DNA from: Sulfurivermis fontis
GTDB lineage: Bacteria > Pseudomonadota > Gammaproteobacteria > Thiohalomonadales > Thiohalomonadaceae
Direction of reading: 5' to 3'
Assembly (NCBI RefSeq): GCF_004001245.1
Contig: NZ_AP018724.1
Coordinates: forward strand, 124,001 to 188,000
DNA length: 64,000 bases
Shown here: positions 18,705-26,623 of the stretch, piece by piece
Position numbering within the stretch: position 1 is the stretch's first letter
Layout: every line of letters begins with the position of its first letter
Position numbers and translations under genes: made by a program
Notes under the pieces: model-generated
Database searches by the model: none
What the model saw: the letters and a program-made list of their open reading frames with translations, nothing else
Told to the model about the DNA's origin: nothing

Positions 18705-19484
18705 CTACATGCCGTCGCTGTCGCCGTCGTCGCTGTCGTCGCGGCCGTCGACGCGCTCGCCCATCAGCGGGCGCATGGTGTGCAGCAGATTGCGGAACAG
18801 GTGCTTGTAGCGCGCCTCTTCGTCGAGCAGCAACTGCTTCATGTGCTCCCGTTCGGTGGGCATGTCGAAACAGGCCGGGCAATTCTCCGGGATGATGGGC
18901 AGTGCCGCCGCCGCGGCGAAGGCGGCGGTCTGCCGTTCGCGCACGTAGACCAGCGGGCGGATCACGCGCAGGTCGCCGGCATCGATGGTGTAGTGGGCCT
19001 TCATGGTGCGCAGCTGGCCGCGGTGCATGGCGGACATGAGGAAGCTCTGCGCCAGGTCATCCAGATGCTGGCCCAGGGCGATGACGTTATAGCCCTCGCG
19101 CCGCGCCGTGCTGTAGATGATGCCGCGCTTCATGCGCGCGCAGAAGGCGCAGAAGGAGAAGCTGGGCTCGGTCGCGTGTTTCGTCGCGTCGTCCATGATC
19201 GGCTGTTCCTGGTAGAAATAGGGCACGCCGAGGCCGGCGAGATAGGCCTTGAGCGGTGACGGATCGAAGGCCGGGATCTGCGGGTCGACGGTGATGGCGC
19301 CGACCTCGAAGTGCACCGGGGCGGCGCGCTGCAGGTGGCGCAGCACATGCAGCAGCGACAGCGAGTCCTTGCCGCCGGACAGGCCGAGCAGCACGCGGTC
19401 GCCCTCCTTGATCATGCCGTAGTGGGCGATGGCCTGGCCGACCAGGCGCAGCAGGGATTTCGGCGGGCGGACGGTGGTGTTCAT
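18705..19484 (-). CDS. ttcA: tRNA 2-thiocytidine biosynthesis protein TtcA
   Basis: The 259-residue enzyme thiolates cytidine 32 of certain tRNAs. The PP-loop ATPase motif SGGKDS is at about residue 39, and FCAFCARMKRGIIY supplies the CxxC that binds the Fe-S cluster. A second Cys pair occurs in PENCPACFDMP. ATG 19484 was chosen because MNTTVRPPKSLLRLVGQAI is the normal TtcA start; an upstream in-frame ATG would add 44 unlike residues overlapping the next gene. It follows the DHH gene on the same strand. Confidence 0.94.
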   Translation of the reverse strand: MNTTVRPPKSLLRLVGQAIAHYGMIKEGDRVLLGLSGGKDSLSLLHVLRHLQRAAPVHFEVGAITVDPQIPAFDPSPLKAYLAGLGVPYFYQEQPIMDDATKHATEPSFSFCAFCARMKRGIIYSTARREGYNVIALGQHLDDLAQSFLMSAMHRGQLRTMKAHYTIDAGDLRVIRPLVYVRERQTAAFAAAAALPIIPENCPACFDMPTEREHMKQLLLDEEARYKHLFRNLLHTMRPLMGERVDGRDDSDDGDSDGM

Positions 19485-19501
19485 GGCGGCGGATAAAAAT
19501 C

Positions 19502-20461
19502 TCAGCGCTGGTATTGGGCCTGGAAGGCGGCGATGAAGGTGTCGAGTTCGGCTGCCGGCAGGTGGTTGATGCCCGCCGCCGACTTGCGGCCGCCGCCGCC
19601 GGGAAAGCGGTGGCACAGCTCGTCGGCGCCGCTCTTCACGGTGAGCGGCGCGCGCACGCTGACGCGGTAACCGCCGTCGGGCAGCAGGGTCAGCAGGGCA
19701 TGGGCGCGCGCCGGATGCCGCTCGGCCAGGGCATTGCCGTAGACGCCGCTGACGCGCCGGCTCCAGTCGGTGTCCGGGAAGACATACAGCGCGGTATGTT
19801 CGTTTGCTGCGCTGGGTGCAATGGCCGCGGCCTGCGCCATGTCGTGGCGGTAACCCTCGGAAAGCTGGCGGAACAGCGGCTCCTCGGCGGCGAAGACGAA
19901 TGGGTCGGCATAGGCTTGCAGCGTGCGGAACAGCGCATCGGGGGCGACGAACAGATCGGCCAGCCCGTTGCCGTAGCCGTTGTAGTTGATGCAGGTGCCG
20001 ATGTCGCGCAGTACCTCGATCTGCGGTGCGGACAGGCCGAGGGCAGTCGCCATGCGCTGCGCCGTGTCGAGAATGTTGTCGCCGAAGGCGGCGGCGATGG
20101 CCCAGGTACTGTAGCGGCCTTTCAGGTAGCCGTCGACCAGGAGGCTGGTGCAGACGTCGGCGGAGGTGTTGATGGTGGTGTGCAGGTTGGCGTGCTCGGG
20201 GATGTCGCCGGGGAAATGGTGATCGAAGTAGCGCACGCTGGCACCGGCGGCGAGCAGGCGCTTGAGATCATCGACATTCTTCTCCAGTGCGATGTCCAGC
20301 ACGGTGACGTGGTCGCCGGCCCCGGCCTGGACGCGTTTCAGCAGGGCGATGTCACGCTTGACGCCGGTCACCAGGATGGACTCGTGCGGTTCGGCCAGGC
20401 GTAGCTGGTGCAGTGCCAGGATGCCGTCGGCATCGCCGTTGAATACGTCGAAAAAGGCCAT
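19502..20461 (-). CDS. DHH family phosphoesterase
   Basis: The 319-residue protein has the N-terminal DHH domain, with DVFNGDADGILAL (first metal-binding aspartates), VLDIALEKN and RYFDHHFPGD (the DHH motif, about 99-101). The C-terminal DHHA1 domain ends with RFPGGGGRKSAAGINHLP. Such enzymes cleave phosphodiesters in nucleotides or short oligonucleotides; the substrate is unknown. It lies 17 bp upstream of ttcA and probably shares its mRNA. Confidence 0.85.
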   Translation of the reverse strand: MAFFDVFNGDADGILALHQLRLAEPHESILVTGVKRDIALLKRVQAGAGDHVTVLDIALEKNVDDLKRLLAAGASVRYFDHHFPGDIPEHANLHTTINTSADVCTSLLVDGYLKGRYSTWAIAAAFGDNILDTAQRMATALGLSAPQIEVLRDIGTCINYNGYGNGLADLFVAPDALFRTLQAYADPFVFAAEEPLFRQLSEGYRHDMAQAAAIAPSAANEHTALYVFPDTDWSRRVSGVYGNALAERHPARAHALLTLLPDGGYRVSVRAPLTVKSGADELCHRFPGGGGRKSAAGINHLPAAELDTFIAAFQAQYQR

Positions 20462-20577
20462 ATGTCATGCTCGCTGTCGGGGGGACGGATATGGTAGCAG
20501 AAGCGGCCCGCTATTCCTTCCGTCATCACGGTGTTACGCTAGCCTCGCCCATCCGCTACAACGACAAAGGAGTTCCC

Positions 20578-21507
20578 ATGGAAGGTTTTGCCACATTCGT
20601 GCTGTTCCTCCTCGTGCTGGCCGTGGTGCTGGTGTTTCTCGGCGTCAAGTCGGTGCCCCAGGGCATGGAATACACGGTGGAGCGCTTCGGCCGCTACACC
20701 CGCACCCTGGAGCCGGGGCTGCACTTCATCGTGCCGGTGATCGATCGCCTCGGCGCGAAGATGAACATGATGGAGACGGTGCTCGACGTGCCGTCGCAAG
20801 AGGTCATCACCAAGGACAACGCCATGGTACGTGTCGATGGCGTGGTGTTCTTCCAGGTGCTGGATGCCGCCAAGGCCGCCTACGAGGTGAACCAGTTGCA
20901 GCTCGCCATCCTCAACCTCACCATGACCAACATCCGTACCGTGATGGGCTCCATGGACCTGGACGAGTTGCTGTCGCAGCGCGACAAGATCAATGCCCAG
21001 CTGCTCACCGTGGTGGATGACGCCACCACGCCCTGGGGCGTGAAGGTGACGCGCATCGAGATCAAGGACATTTCGCCGCCGCGCGACCTGGTGGACGCCA
21101 TGGCGCGGCAGATGAAGGCGGAGCGTGAGAAGCGCGCCTCGATCCTGGAGGCCGAGGGCGAACGCGCCGCGGCCATCCTGCGCGCCGAGGGTGAGAAACA
21201 GGCGGCGATCCTGGAGGCCGAGGGCAAGCGCGAGGCGGCCTGGCGCGAGGCGGAGGCGCGCGAGCGTCTGGCCGAGGCCGAGGCCAAGGCGACGCACATG
21301 GTGTCGCAGGCCATCGCCCAGGGCGACATCAACGCCATCAATTACTTCGTCGCCACCAAGTACGTGGATGCCTTGCAGAAGATTGCCAGCGCCGACAACC
21401 AGAAGGTGGTGTTCATGCCGCTGGAGGCCTCCGGGGTGATCGGCGCCATCGGCGGCATCGCCGAGCTGGCGAAGAATTCGCTGGCGCAGCAGGCCAAACA
21501 GGGCTGA
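20578..21507 (+). CDS. SPFH/Band 7 membrane protein, QmcA/stomatin-like
   Basis: The 309-residue protein has one N-terminal membrane helix (about 3-22) and a Band 7 domain (SVPQGMEYTVERFGRYTRTLEPGLH). A long Ala/Glu-rich coiled coil follows (about 180-250), then a C-terminal segment. It resembles E. coli QmcA and scaffolds membrane microdomains. ATG 20578 is preceded by AAAGGAG (20566-20572); an in-frame upstream extension is unlikely. The next gene encodes its usual partner, an NfeD-like protein, 4 bp away. Confidence 0.92.
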   Translation: MEGFATFVLFLLVLAVVLVFLGVKSVPQGMEYTVERFGRYTRTLEPGLHFIVPVIDRLGAKMNMMETVLDVPSQEVITKDNAMVRVDGVVFFQVLDAAKAAYEVNQLQLAILNLTMTNIRTVMGSMDLDELLSQRDKINAQLLTVVDDATTPWGVKVTRIEIKDISPPRDLVDAMARQMKAEREKRASILEAEGERAAAILRAEGEKQAAILEAEGKREAAWREAEARERLAEAEAKATHMVSQAIAQGDINAINYFVATKYVDALQKIASADNQKVVFMPLEASGVIGAIGGIAELAKNSLAQQAKQG

Positions 21508-21511
21508 GGCC

Positions 21512-21961
21512 ATGGCGGACCTGATCGGGCAGTGGAATCACTGGCACTGGTGGATCCTCGCCGTGCTGTTCGTGGTGCTGGAGGTGTTCACCCCCGGCAC
21601 CTTCTTCCTGTTCATGGGCATCTCCGCCGCGGTGATCGGCGGGGTGGTGCTCATCGTGCCGGGCATGGGCTGGGAATATCAGGTGCTCGGCTTTGCCGTG
21701 CTGGCGGTGGTGGCCACGGTGCTGGGGCGCAGTTACCTGAAAAGGCGTCCGATCCACACCGATCGCCCCACCCTCAACCGCCGCGGTGCACAGTACATCG
21801 GCCGCACCTTCAGTCTCGATGAGCCCATCGTCAACGGCCAGGGCAAGATCCGCGTCGATGACTCCACCTGGAAGATCAGCGGCAGCGACTGCGCCGCCGG
21901 CAGCCGGGTCAAGGTCACCGGGGTGGACGGCACCGTCCTGCAGGTGGAAGTGATTCGGTGA
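21512..21961 (+). CDS. Short NfeD-like membrane protein
   Basis: The 149-residue protein has three hydrophobic segments in the first 70 residues (WWILAVLFVVLEVFTPGTFF, LFMGISAAVIGGVVLI, VLGFAVLAVVATVLG). A C-terminal OB-fold domain follows (RTFSLDEPIVNGQGKIRVDD to VLQVEVIR). This is the short NfeD form that pairs with SPFH proteins, as in ybbK-ybbJ. It lacks the ClpP-like protease domain of long NfeD. The stop overlaps the next start. Confidence 0.88.
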   Translation: MADLIGQWNHWHWWILAVLFVVLEVFTPGTFFLFMGISAAVIGGVVLIVPGMGWEYQVLGFAVLAVVATVLGRSYLKRRPIHTDRPTLNRRGAQYIGRTFSLDEPIVNGQGKIRVDDSTWKISGSDCAAGSRVKVTGVDGTVLQVEVIR

Positions 21962-22281
21962 ACGGCTGGCACTATCTGCTGCTGGCAGGGTTCTTCGAAC
22001 TGGGTTTCACCACCAGCCTGAAGTTGTCGGAGCAGTTCAGCCGCGCCGTCCCGACGCTGCTGACCCTGCTCTTCGGCGGCATCAGCTTCTGGCTGCTGTC
22101 GAAGGCGATGCAGACGGTGTCGCTGGGGACCGCCTATGCGGTGTGGACCGGCATCGGCGCCTTCGGTACCGCCATCATCGGCATCCTGTTCTTCAAGGAC
22201 CCGCTCACCTTCTGGCGGGCCTTCTTTCTTTGCACCCTCATCGGCTCCATCGCCGGGCTGAAGTTCATCGCCCGCGAGTGA
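21958..22281 (+). CDS. SMR family transporter, Gdx/SugE-like
   Basis: The 107-residue protein has four transmembrane helices. The membrane glutamate of helix 1 lies in LLLAGFFELGFTTSLK, and helix 3 has GTAYAVWTGIGAFGTAIIG, which is closer to guanidinium exporters (Gdx/SugE) than to EmrE. It begins with GTG overlapping the NfeD stop. Small multidrug resistance proteins act as proton-coupled dimers. No guanidine riboswitch is seen, as it lies inside an operon. Confidence 0.85.
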   Translation: MNGWHYLLLAGFFELGFTTSLKLSEQFSRAVPTLLTLLFGGISFWLLSKAMQTVSLGTAYAVWTGIGAFGTAIIGILFFKDPLTFWRAFFLCTLIGSIAGLKFIARE

Positions 22282-22287
22282 GCCGTC

Positions 22288-24804
22288 TCAATGGGGCGCG
22301 TGGTTGCCGTTGTGCTCCAGGCGATAGCCCCTGGCCTGGAACAGGCGCAGGCAGGCATCGACCAGCTGGGTGTCGAATTTCACGCCGCGATGCCGCACCA
22401 GTTCCTCCAGCGCCGCCGCCACACCGAGGGCAGGCCGGTAGGGGCGATGTGCGGACATGGCCTCGATCATGCTGGCGATGCCGATGACCTGCGCCTCCGG
22501 CAGGATGGCGCCGTCCTTGAGTCCTGAGGGGTAGCCGGAGCCGTCGAGCAGCTCGTGGTGCTGCAATACCATCTCGGCGATGGGCCAGGGGAAGTCGATG
22601 GTGCTGAGGATCTTGTGGCCGATCTGCGGGTGGTTCTTCACCAGTTCGAACTCCACGGCGGACAGGCGGCCCGGTTTGCTCAATATCTCCGCCGGCACGT
22701 AGATGTTGCCGACGTCGTGCAACAACGCGGCGATGCCTAGCGCCTCGATGCGCTCCTCTTCCCAACTCAGGTCGCGTGCGATCGCCATGGCGAGATCGCG
22801 CACCTTCTGCTGATGGCCGGCGGTATAGGGATCACGCGCCTCTACCGCGGCGGCCAGCGCGAGTACCGTCTTGCCGAGCAGGCTCTTCAGCTGTTCCAGT
22901 GTGGCGATGTGTTGCTGCTCGATGCGCCGGTGTGCCTCGCGGGCGCGCAGCGCATTGATGCCAAAGGCGAGATCACTGGCGAGCTCATGCAGCACGTCGA
23001 GTTCCGGTGCGGTGAAGGCATGGGATGTCGCGGCAGCGATGAACAATACGCCGAGTGTTTCGTTGCCGGTACGCAGGGGAAAGGCGGCGGCGGAGGCATA
23101 GTCATGTTCCCGCGCCAGCTGTGCGCTGAGCGGATAGCGTTCGTCATGCTGCAGGTCCTGCGCTATCTGTGCGTTGCCGCTGTATACCGCATGGGCGCTG
23201 AGCAGTTGTCCGGCGGCCTGTTCGCTCCACTGCTGCGGCCACTGCGCCAGCGTTTCGATGCTGATGCCGGCCGCACCGATCGGACGCAGGGTGTGTGCCG
23301 CGTCGTCTTCCTTATAGGCGGCCCAGGCCTGGCGGTAGCCGCCCTCCTCCACGGCGATGCGGCAGACCTCCTGCAGCAGACCTTCTTCACTGGTAGCGTG
23401 GATCAAGGCCTGGTTGCTGGCACTGATGGTGCGCCGCGCACGCATTTCGTGCTGCAATGCGCTGCTGATGCGCTCCAGATCGGAGACATCCTGCAGAACG
23501 TGAATGGAGAAGCGGAAGCCGCCATTGTGGTCGCGGATGGGGAAGGAGCGCGAGATGTACACGCTGCCGTCCTCCAGGCGCACCTCCTCCTCGCTGTGAT
23601 CACTGCCGTGGTGCATGGCCTGCGCGCAGCCGGGCAGCGGGCCGCCATTGCGCGGGAACACCTCCCAGTAGGGCCGCCCCAGCAGATCATGAAAGCTCAT
23701 CCCGGCTCGTTCGGCATAGGTGCGGTTGGCGCGGATGACGCGGTAGCGCTCGTCATGCAGGAAGATGGGCTGTTCGATGGCATCGAAGGATTCCCCCCAC
23801 TCGTTGTGGGCTGCCTCCAACTGGTCCAGCGTCTGCTGCAATTCACGCTCCGATTCGCTCAGCACACGCTCGGCCTGGCAGGTGATGTGGCGCAGGAATA
23901 CCAGCAGCAGGGCAAGGATGGCAAAGGTGACCAGGGCGATGGCGGCGGCACTCAGCAGCAGGGTGGCGCGCACATCGCTGACGTCGCGCAGCGTCACCAG
24001 CCAGCCGAGCGCATTGCCCGTGCCGTCGAGCAGCGGGATGGCGCCGGCGAAATACCATTTCTCGGCCCGCTCCAGCGCCACCCCCTGCTCCACTTCCTGG
24101 ATGCGGTCGCGCTGCAGCAGGCGCATCAGCACGCCGGGCGGATCCGCCAGCGAGGCCGGGAGCAGGGTGAGCGCCGTGGCCTCCGGCCGTGGCGGCGGCA
24201 GGGCGACGAGATGATGCATGGTGAACAGATGATCGAGCTCCCCGGCGAGCTCATCCAGGGAAAAACCCAGCAGCAGATAGCCCAGGCGCCGGCCGTCCTG
24301 CTGCCACGGCACGGCGCCGAGCAGACGCAGCGTGTTCCACTGATCGATTTCCAGCCCGGTGTGTGCGCTGCCGCTGGCCATGGCGCGTTCAAGTACGCTG
24401 GAGTGCAGGCGTTCGCCATCGATACCGGGGTGATGCAGGCCGAGCACTGCCCTGCCGTCGGGTGCAACCAGCGTCAGGCTGGTGAGGCCGTAGTCCTGTT
24501 GCAGGCGGGCAAACAGCGGAGTCGCCGCTGCAATGAGACGGGTATTGTCTCCGGCACGCCAGGCCGCACCCAGGGCCGGGTCGGCGGCGATCACCTCGCC
24601 CAGGCTGCGCAGCCGGGAGGCGTGATGCTCCAGCTGCATCTGCCAATGGGCGCGCACCACGGTGAAGTCGCGGCCGAATTCTTCCTTGGCACTTTGCGAC
24701 AGCATCGTCAGCAACAGCACCAGCAGGACGATGCTGGAAACCACCATCGCCGCTGCGACCGGCATCAACACGCCTTTTTTCAGCCAGTGCGCCTGTAATT
24801 TCAT
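22288..24804 (-). CDS. HD-GYP domain cyclic-di-GMP phosphodiesterase with Cache, PAS and GAF domains
   Basis: The 838-residue membrane protein has a first helix (about 14-36), a periplasmic dCache-like sensor (about 40-285) and a second helix (about 290-315). A PAS domain follows (about 345-440), then a GAF domain (about 460-600) and an HD-GYP domain (about 650-838). Catalytic features are intact: LLHDVGNIYVPAEIL, KNHPQIGHKIL and LLDGSGYPSGLKDG. It should hydrolyse c-di-GMP in response to an extracytoplasmic and a cytoplasmic signal. It is a single gene convergent with the SMR gene. Confidence 0.92.
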   Translation of the reverse strand: MKLQAHWLKKGVLMPVAAAMVVSSIVLLVLLLTMLSQSAKEEFGRDFTVVRAHWQMQLEHHASRLRSLGEVIAADPALGAAWRAGDNTRLIAAATPLFARLQQDYGLTSLTLVAPDGRAVLGLHHPGIDGERLHSSVLERAMASGSAHTGLEIDQWNTLRLLGAVPWQQDGRRLGYLLLGFSLDELAGELDHLFTMHHLVALPPPRPEATALTLLPASLADPPGVLMRLLQRDRIQEVEQGVALERAEKWYFAGAIPLLDGTGNALGWLVTLRDVSDVRATLLLSAAAIALVTFAILALLLVFLRHITCQAERVLSESERELQQTLDQLEAAHNEWGESFDAIEQPIFLHDERYRVIRANRTYAERAGMSFHDLLGRPYWEVFPRNGGPLPGCAQAMHHGSDHSEEEVRLEDGSVYISRSFPIRDHNGGFRFSIHVLQDVSDLERISSALQHEMRARRTISASNQALIHATSEEGLLQEVCRIAVEEGGYRQAWAAYKEDDAAHTLRPIGAAGISIETLAQWPQQWSEQAAGQLLSAHAVYSGNAQIAQDLQHDERYPLSAQLAREHDYASAAAFPLRTGNETLGVLFIAAATSHAFTAPELDVLHELASDLAFGINALRAREAHRRIEQQHIATLEQLKSLLGKTVLALAAAVEARDPYTAGHQQKVRDLAMAIARDLSWEEERIEALGIAALLHDVGNIYVPAEILSKPGRLSAVEFELVKNHPQIGHKILSTIDFPWPIAEMVLQHHELLDGSGYPSGLKDGAILPEAQVIGIASMIEAMSAHRPYRPALGVAAALEELVRHRGVKFDTQLVDACLRLFQARGYRLEHNGNHAPH

Positions 24805-24969
24805 GGTGAGACTCCTTCCCCTGCAACATATCCTTGGTTTGTTGGGGGTTTATCCCCGTAAGCCATTTTCTTACTTCTTTTATGGCAAGTGTGGCTTTGC
24901 GGGGGAGGGATATCTACCAAGCAGGCTGGTTATGTATTGGTGCAAGGCGGGACAGGCGGCCTGTGCAAA

Positions 24970-25224
24970 TCACAGCGGCGGGAGTGCCAGCTCGTATTCT
25001 CCTGCAATCGGCGCCGGGTCCATCCAGAACACCGTCCAGTTAGGCGCGTCCGGTTCCTCGAAGGCACGGCCGAACATGGAACCGTCGTCCTCCGCCATGT
25101 GCGGTTCACGGGTGCCGGCGATGACCTTGTGGGTAAAACGGCGAAAGCCGGGTTCCGCGTGCAGCATGGCGAGAATGGTGTCGGTGGGCTTCAATGCCGA
25201 TGGCGGTGAAAAAGGCCATGGCAT
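24970..25224 (-). CDS. Small hypothetical protein
   Basis: The 84-residue frame reads like a folded acidic protein (FRRFTHKVIAGTREPHMAEDDG, NWTVFWMDPAP) and ends with a hydrophobic tail. No family was recognised. The start has no clear ribosome-binding site, and other starts nearby lie in a different frame, so it could also be the 3' remnant of a longer gene. It lies between the HD-GYP gene promoter and a strong hairpin. Confidence 0.4.
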   Translation of the reverse strand: MPWPFSPPSALKPTDTILAMLHAEPGFRRFTHKVIAGTREPHMAEDDGSMFGRAFEEPDAPNWTVFWMDPAPIAGEYELALPPL

Positions 25225-25267
25225 GGGGCAGATGAGACACCGGCACTGTGCCGGTACGTGAGATGCA

Positions 25268-25299
25268 GCCCTTGCGGCCGCAGCAACGGCCGCAAGGGC
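25268..25299 (-). terminator. Strong GC hairpin downstream of the HMA-like small gene
   Basis: GCCCTTGCGGCCG (25268-25280) and CGGCCGCAAGGGC (25287-25299) form a perfect 13-bp stem with loop CAGCAA. It begins right after the stop of the minus-strand 74-residue gene. No T-run follows, so it may stop transcription only partly or protect the 3' end of the mRNA. Confidence 0.55.
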
Positions 25300-25304
25300 A
25301 AGGC

Positions 25305-25529
25305 TTACAGGTCGATGAGCTGGGCGTGCAGCCCGCGTTCGCCGACGATGGCCACCAGGTCATGGGGGCACATCTCTTCGGGGTTGTAGGCGACGAACAG
25401 CAGGTGCTCCTTGTCCGATTGCATGCGCGGCTGGAGGCCTTCCGCGCGGTTGCCGAGCCAGGCCAGCAGATCGCGGCGCTGGGCGGGGTTCAGGGATTCA
25501 TCGATGTGCAGCAGGGTCTCGCTGATCAT
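25305..25529 (-). CDS. Small conserved protein with HMA-like (ferredoxin) fold
   Basis: The 74-residue protein (MISETLLHIDESLNPAQRR, LLFVAYNPEEMCPHDLVAIV, ending GLHAQLIDL) has the beta-alpha-beta-beta-alpha-beta spacing of heavy-metal-associated domains. The CxxC metal site is missing. Similar small proteins are, to my knowledge, common in sulfur-oxidising gammaproteobacteria, function unknown. It has its own strong downstream hairpin. Confidence 0.6.
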   Translation of the reverse strand: MISETLLHIDESLNPAQRRDLLAWLGNRAEGLQPRMQSDKEHLLFVAYNPEEMCPHDLVAIVGERGLHAQLIDL

Positions 25530-25626
25530 GGTCGTGCCCTCCGCGAGTGGTTACACGGATAACTCTAATGCAAACGGCGGCGACCGCAAGGATGGCGATG
25601 CCGGAAACAGGCCGCCCCGCAGGGGA

Positions 25627-26448
25627 TCAAAGGGTGGCGGTCGCGGTGGCGGCTGCGTGGCGCGGCTGGCAGTTCAGCAGGTCGTCCGCCTGCCGGGCGA
25701 GCAGGCGGAAGTAGAGTTCGCTGCCGCTGCGCAGGTGCTGCCCGAGCACGTCGCTGCCGCGGATCATGCAGCCGTGTGCCGCCCCCGTCAGATCGGCCTG
25801 CTGCAGCGCGGGTGCCGCCTCCAGGCCGAAGCGGTGGTAGAAATACGGCGCGCCGTCGGCCTTGAGGTATACCGTTGTGCCAGCCAGGGCGGCGAGGCGT
25901 TCGCGCAGTTCCTCTTCGGTCTGGCGCAGGCGGGCGAGCAGGCGGATTTCGTTGTCCAGGTAGCGTTCGGTGTTGTCGGGGTCGAGGCGCACCAGATGCG
26001 GGGTGAGGTGGTGCACGGCGATGGCGGCCAGGCGCGGGTCCAGCCAGAAGCGGGGATCGCGGGCGATGCCGTCGGCGTGATGGTGCGTGCCATGGATGGC
26101 CAGCGGGCTGCCGGGCAGGGCGGCGAGCAGCGGCAGGTGGTGGGCCATCATCATGGCCTGCCGGGCGGCGGCCGGGGTCTGTTCCAGGGCGGCCGCCAGG
26201 GCCGTTTCGTATTCCGGACCGCTCCACAGCAGCAAATCGGCCTGCAGCACCAGGCGCATCTGCGCGTGCGTCAGCTGGTCGGCGCGTGCCTCGCTCTCGC
26301 TGCGCAACAGCAGCTCCGGGGTGGCGACCCCCTCCATCAGGGCGGTGACCAGGGAGTGCAGCGGCGGCACGCTGACCACCACGCGTGGCGCGGCCTGTAG
26401 GGGTAGGGCGGCGAGCAGCAGCAGGACAAACAGCAGGCGCTTGGGCAT
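25627..26448 (-). CDS. ZnuA-like metal ABC transporter substrate-binding protein
   Basis: The 273-residue protein has a signal peptide (MPKRLLFVLLLLAALPLQA) and the cluster A-1 fold of ZnuA/TroA proteins. Metal-ligand candidates are His in PPLHSL (about 30), the HHH run of THHHADGIARDP (about 122) and residues of VYLKADGAPYFYHRF. Zinc or manganese binding is inferred. No permease or ATPase gene is adjacent, so it is an orphan or works with a transporter encoded elsewhere. Confidence 0.8.
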   Translation of the reverse strand: MPKRLLFVLLLLAALPLQAAPRVVVSVPPLHSLVTALMEGVATPELLLRSESEARADQLTHAQMRLVLQADLLLWSGPEYETALAAALEQTPAAARQAMMMAHHLPLLAALPGSPLAIHGTHHHADGIARDPRFWLDPRLAAIAVHHLTPHLVRLDPDNTERYLDNEIRLLARLRQTEEELRERLAALAGTTVYLKADGAPYFYHRFGLEAAPALQQADLTGAAHGCMIRGSDVLGQHLRSGSELYFRLLARQADDLLNCQPRHAAATATATL

Positions 26449-26597
26449 GGGTATTTCCTCGGCAGACGTGGACAGTGACCCATGATCAGGAGCAGATGTT
26501 GTGCCAGAAATTGATCTTTGTCGGATCAGGTAGTTGGCAGAAGAGCTGTCGCGGGTGCTGCGGGAGAAGCCGCAGTGGCTGCGGTAGGGGACACACG

Positions 26598-26619
26598 GGG
26601 CCGGACGGACGCCCGGCCC
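26598..26619 (-). terminator. GC hairpin after the M48-like gene
   Basis: GGGCCGG (26598-26604) and CCGGCCC (26613-26619) form a 7-bp stem 5 bp past the stop of the minus-strand gene. There is no T-run. The 175-bp gap before the metal-binding protein gene otherwise shows nothing. Confidence 0.4.
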
Positions 26620-26623
26620 GGAC

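Noticed and set aside
18568-18895. Frames running through the hairpin-chain element into ttcA
   Set aside because: They combine MITE hairpin sequence with antisense ttcA; no protein family is seen.
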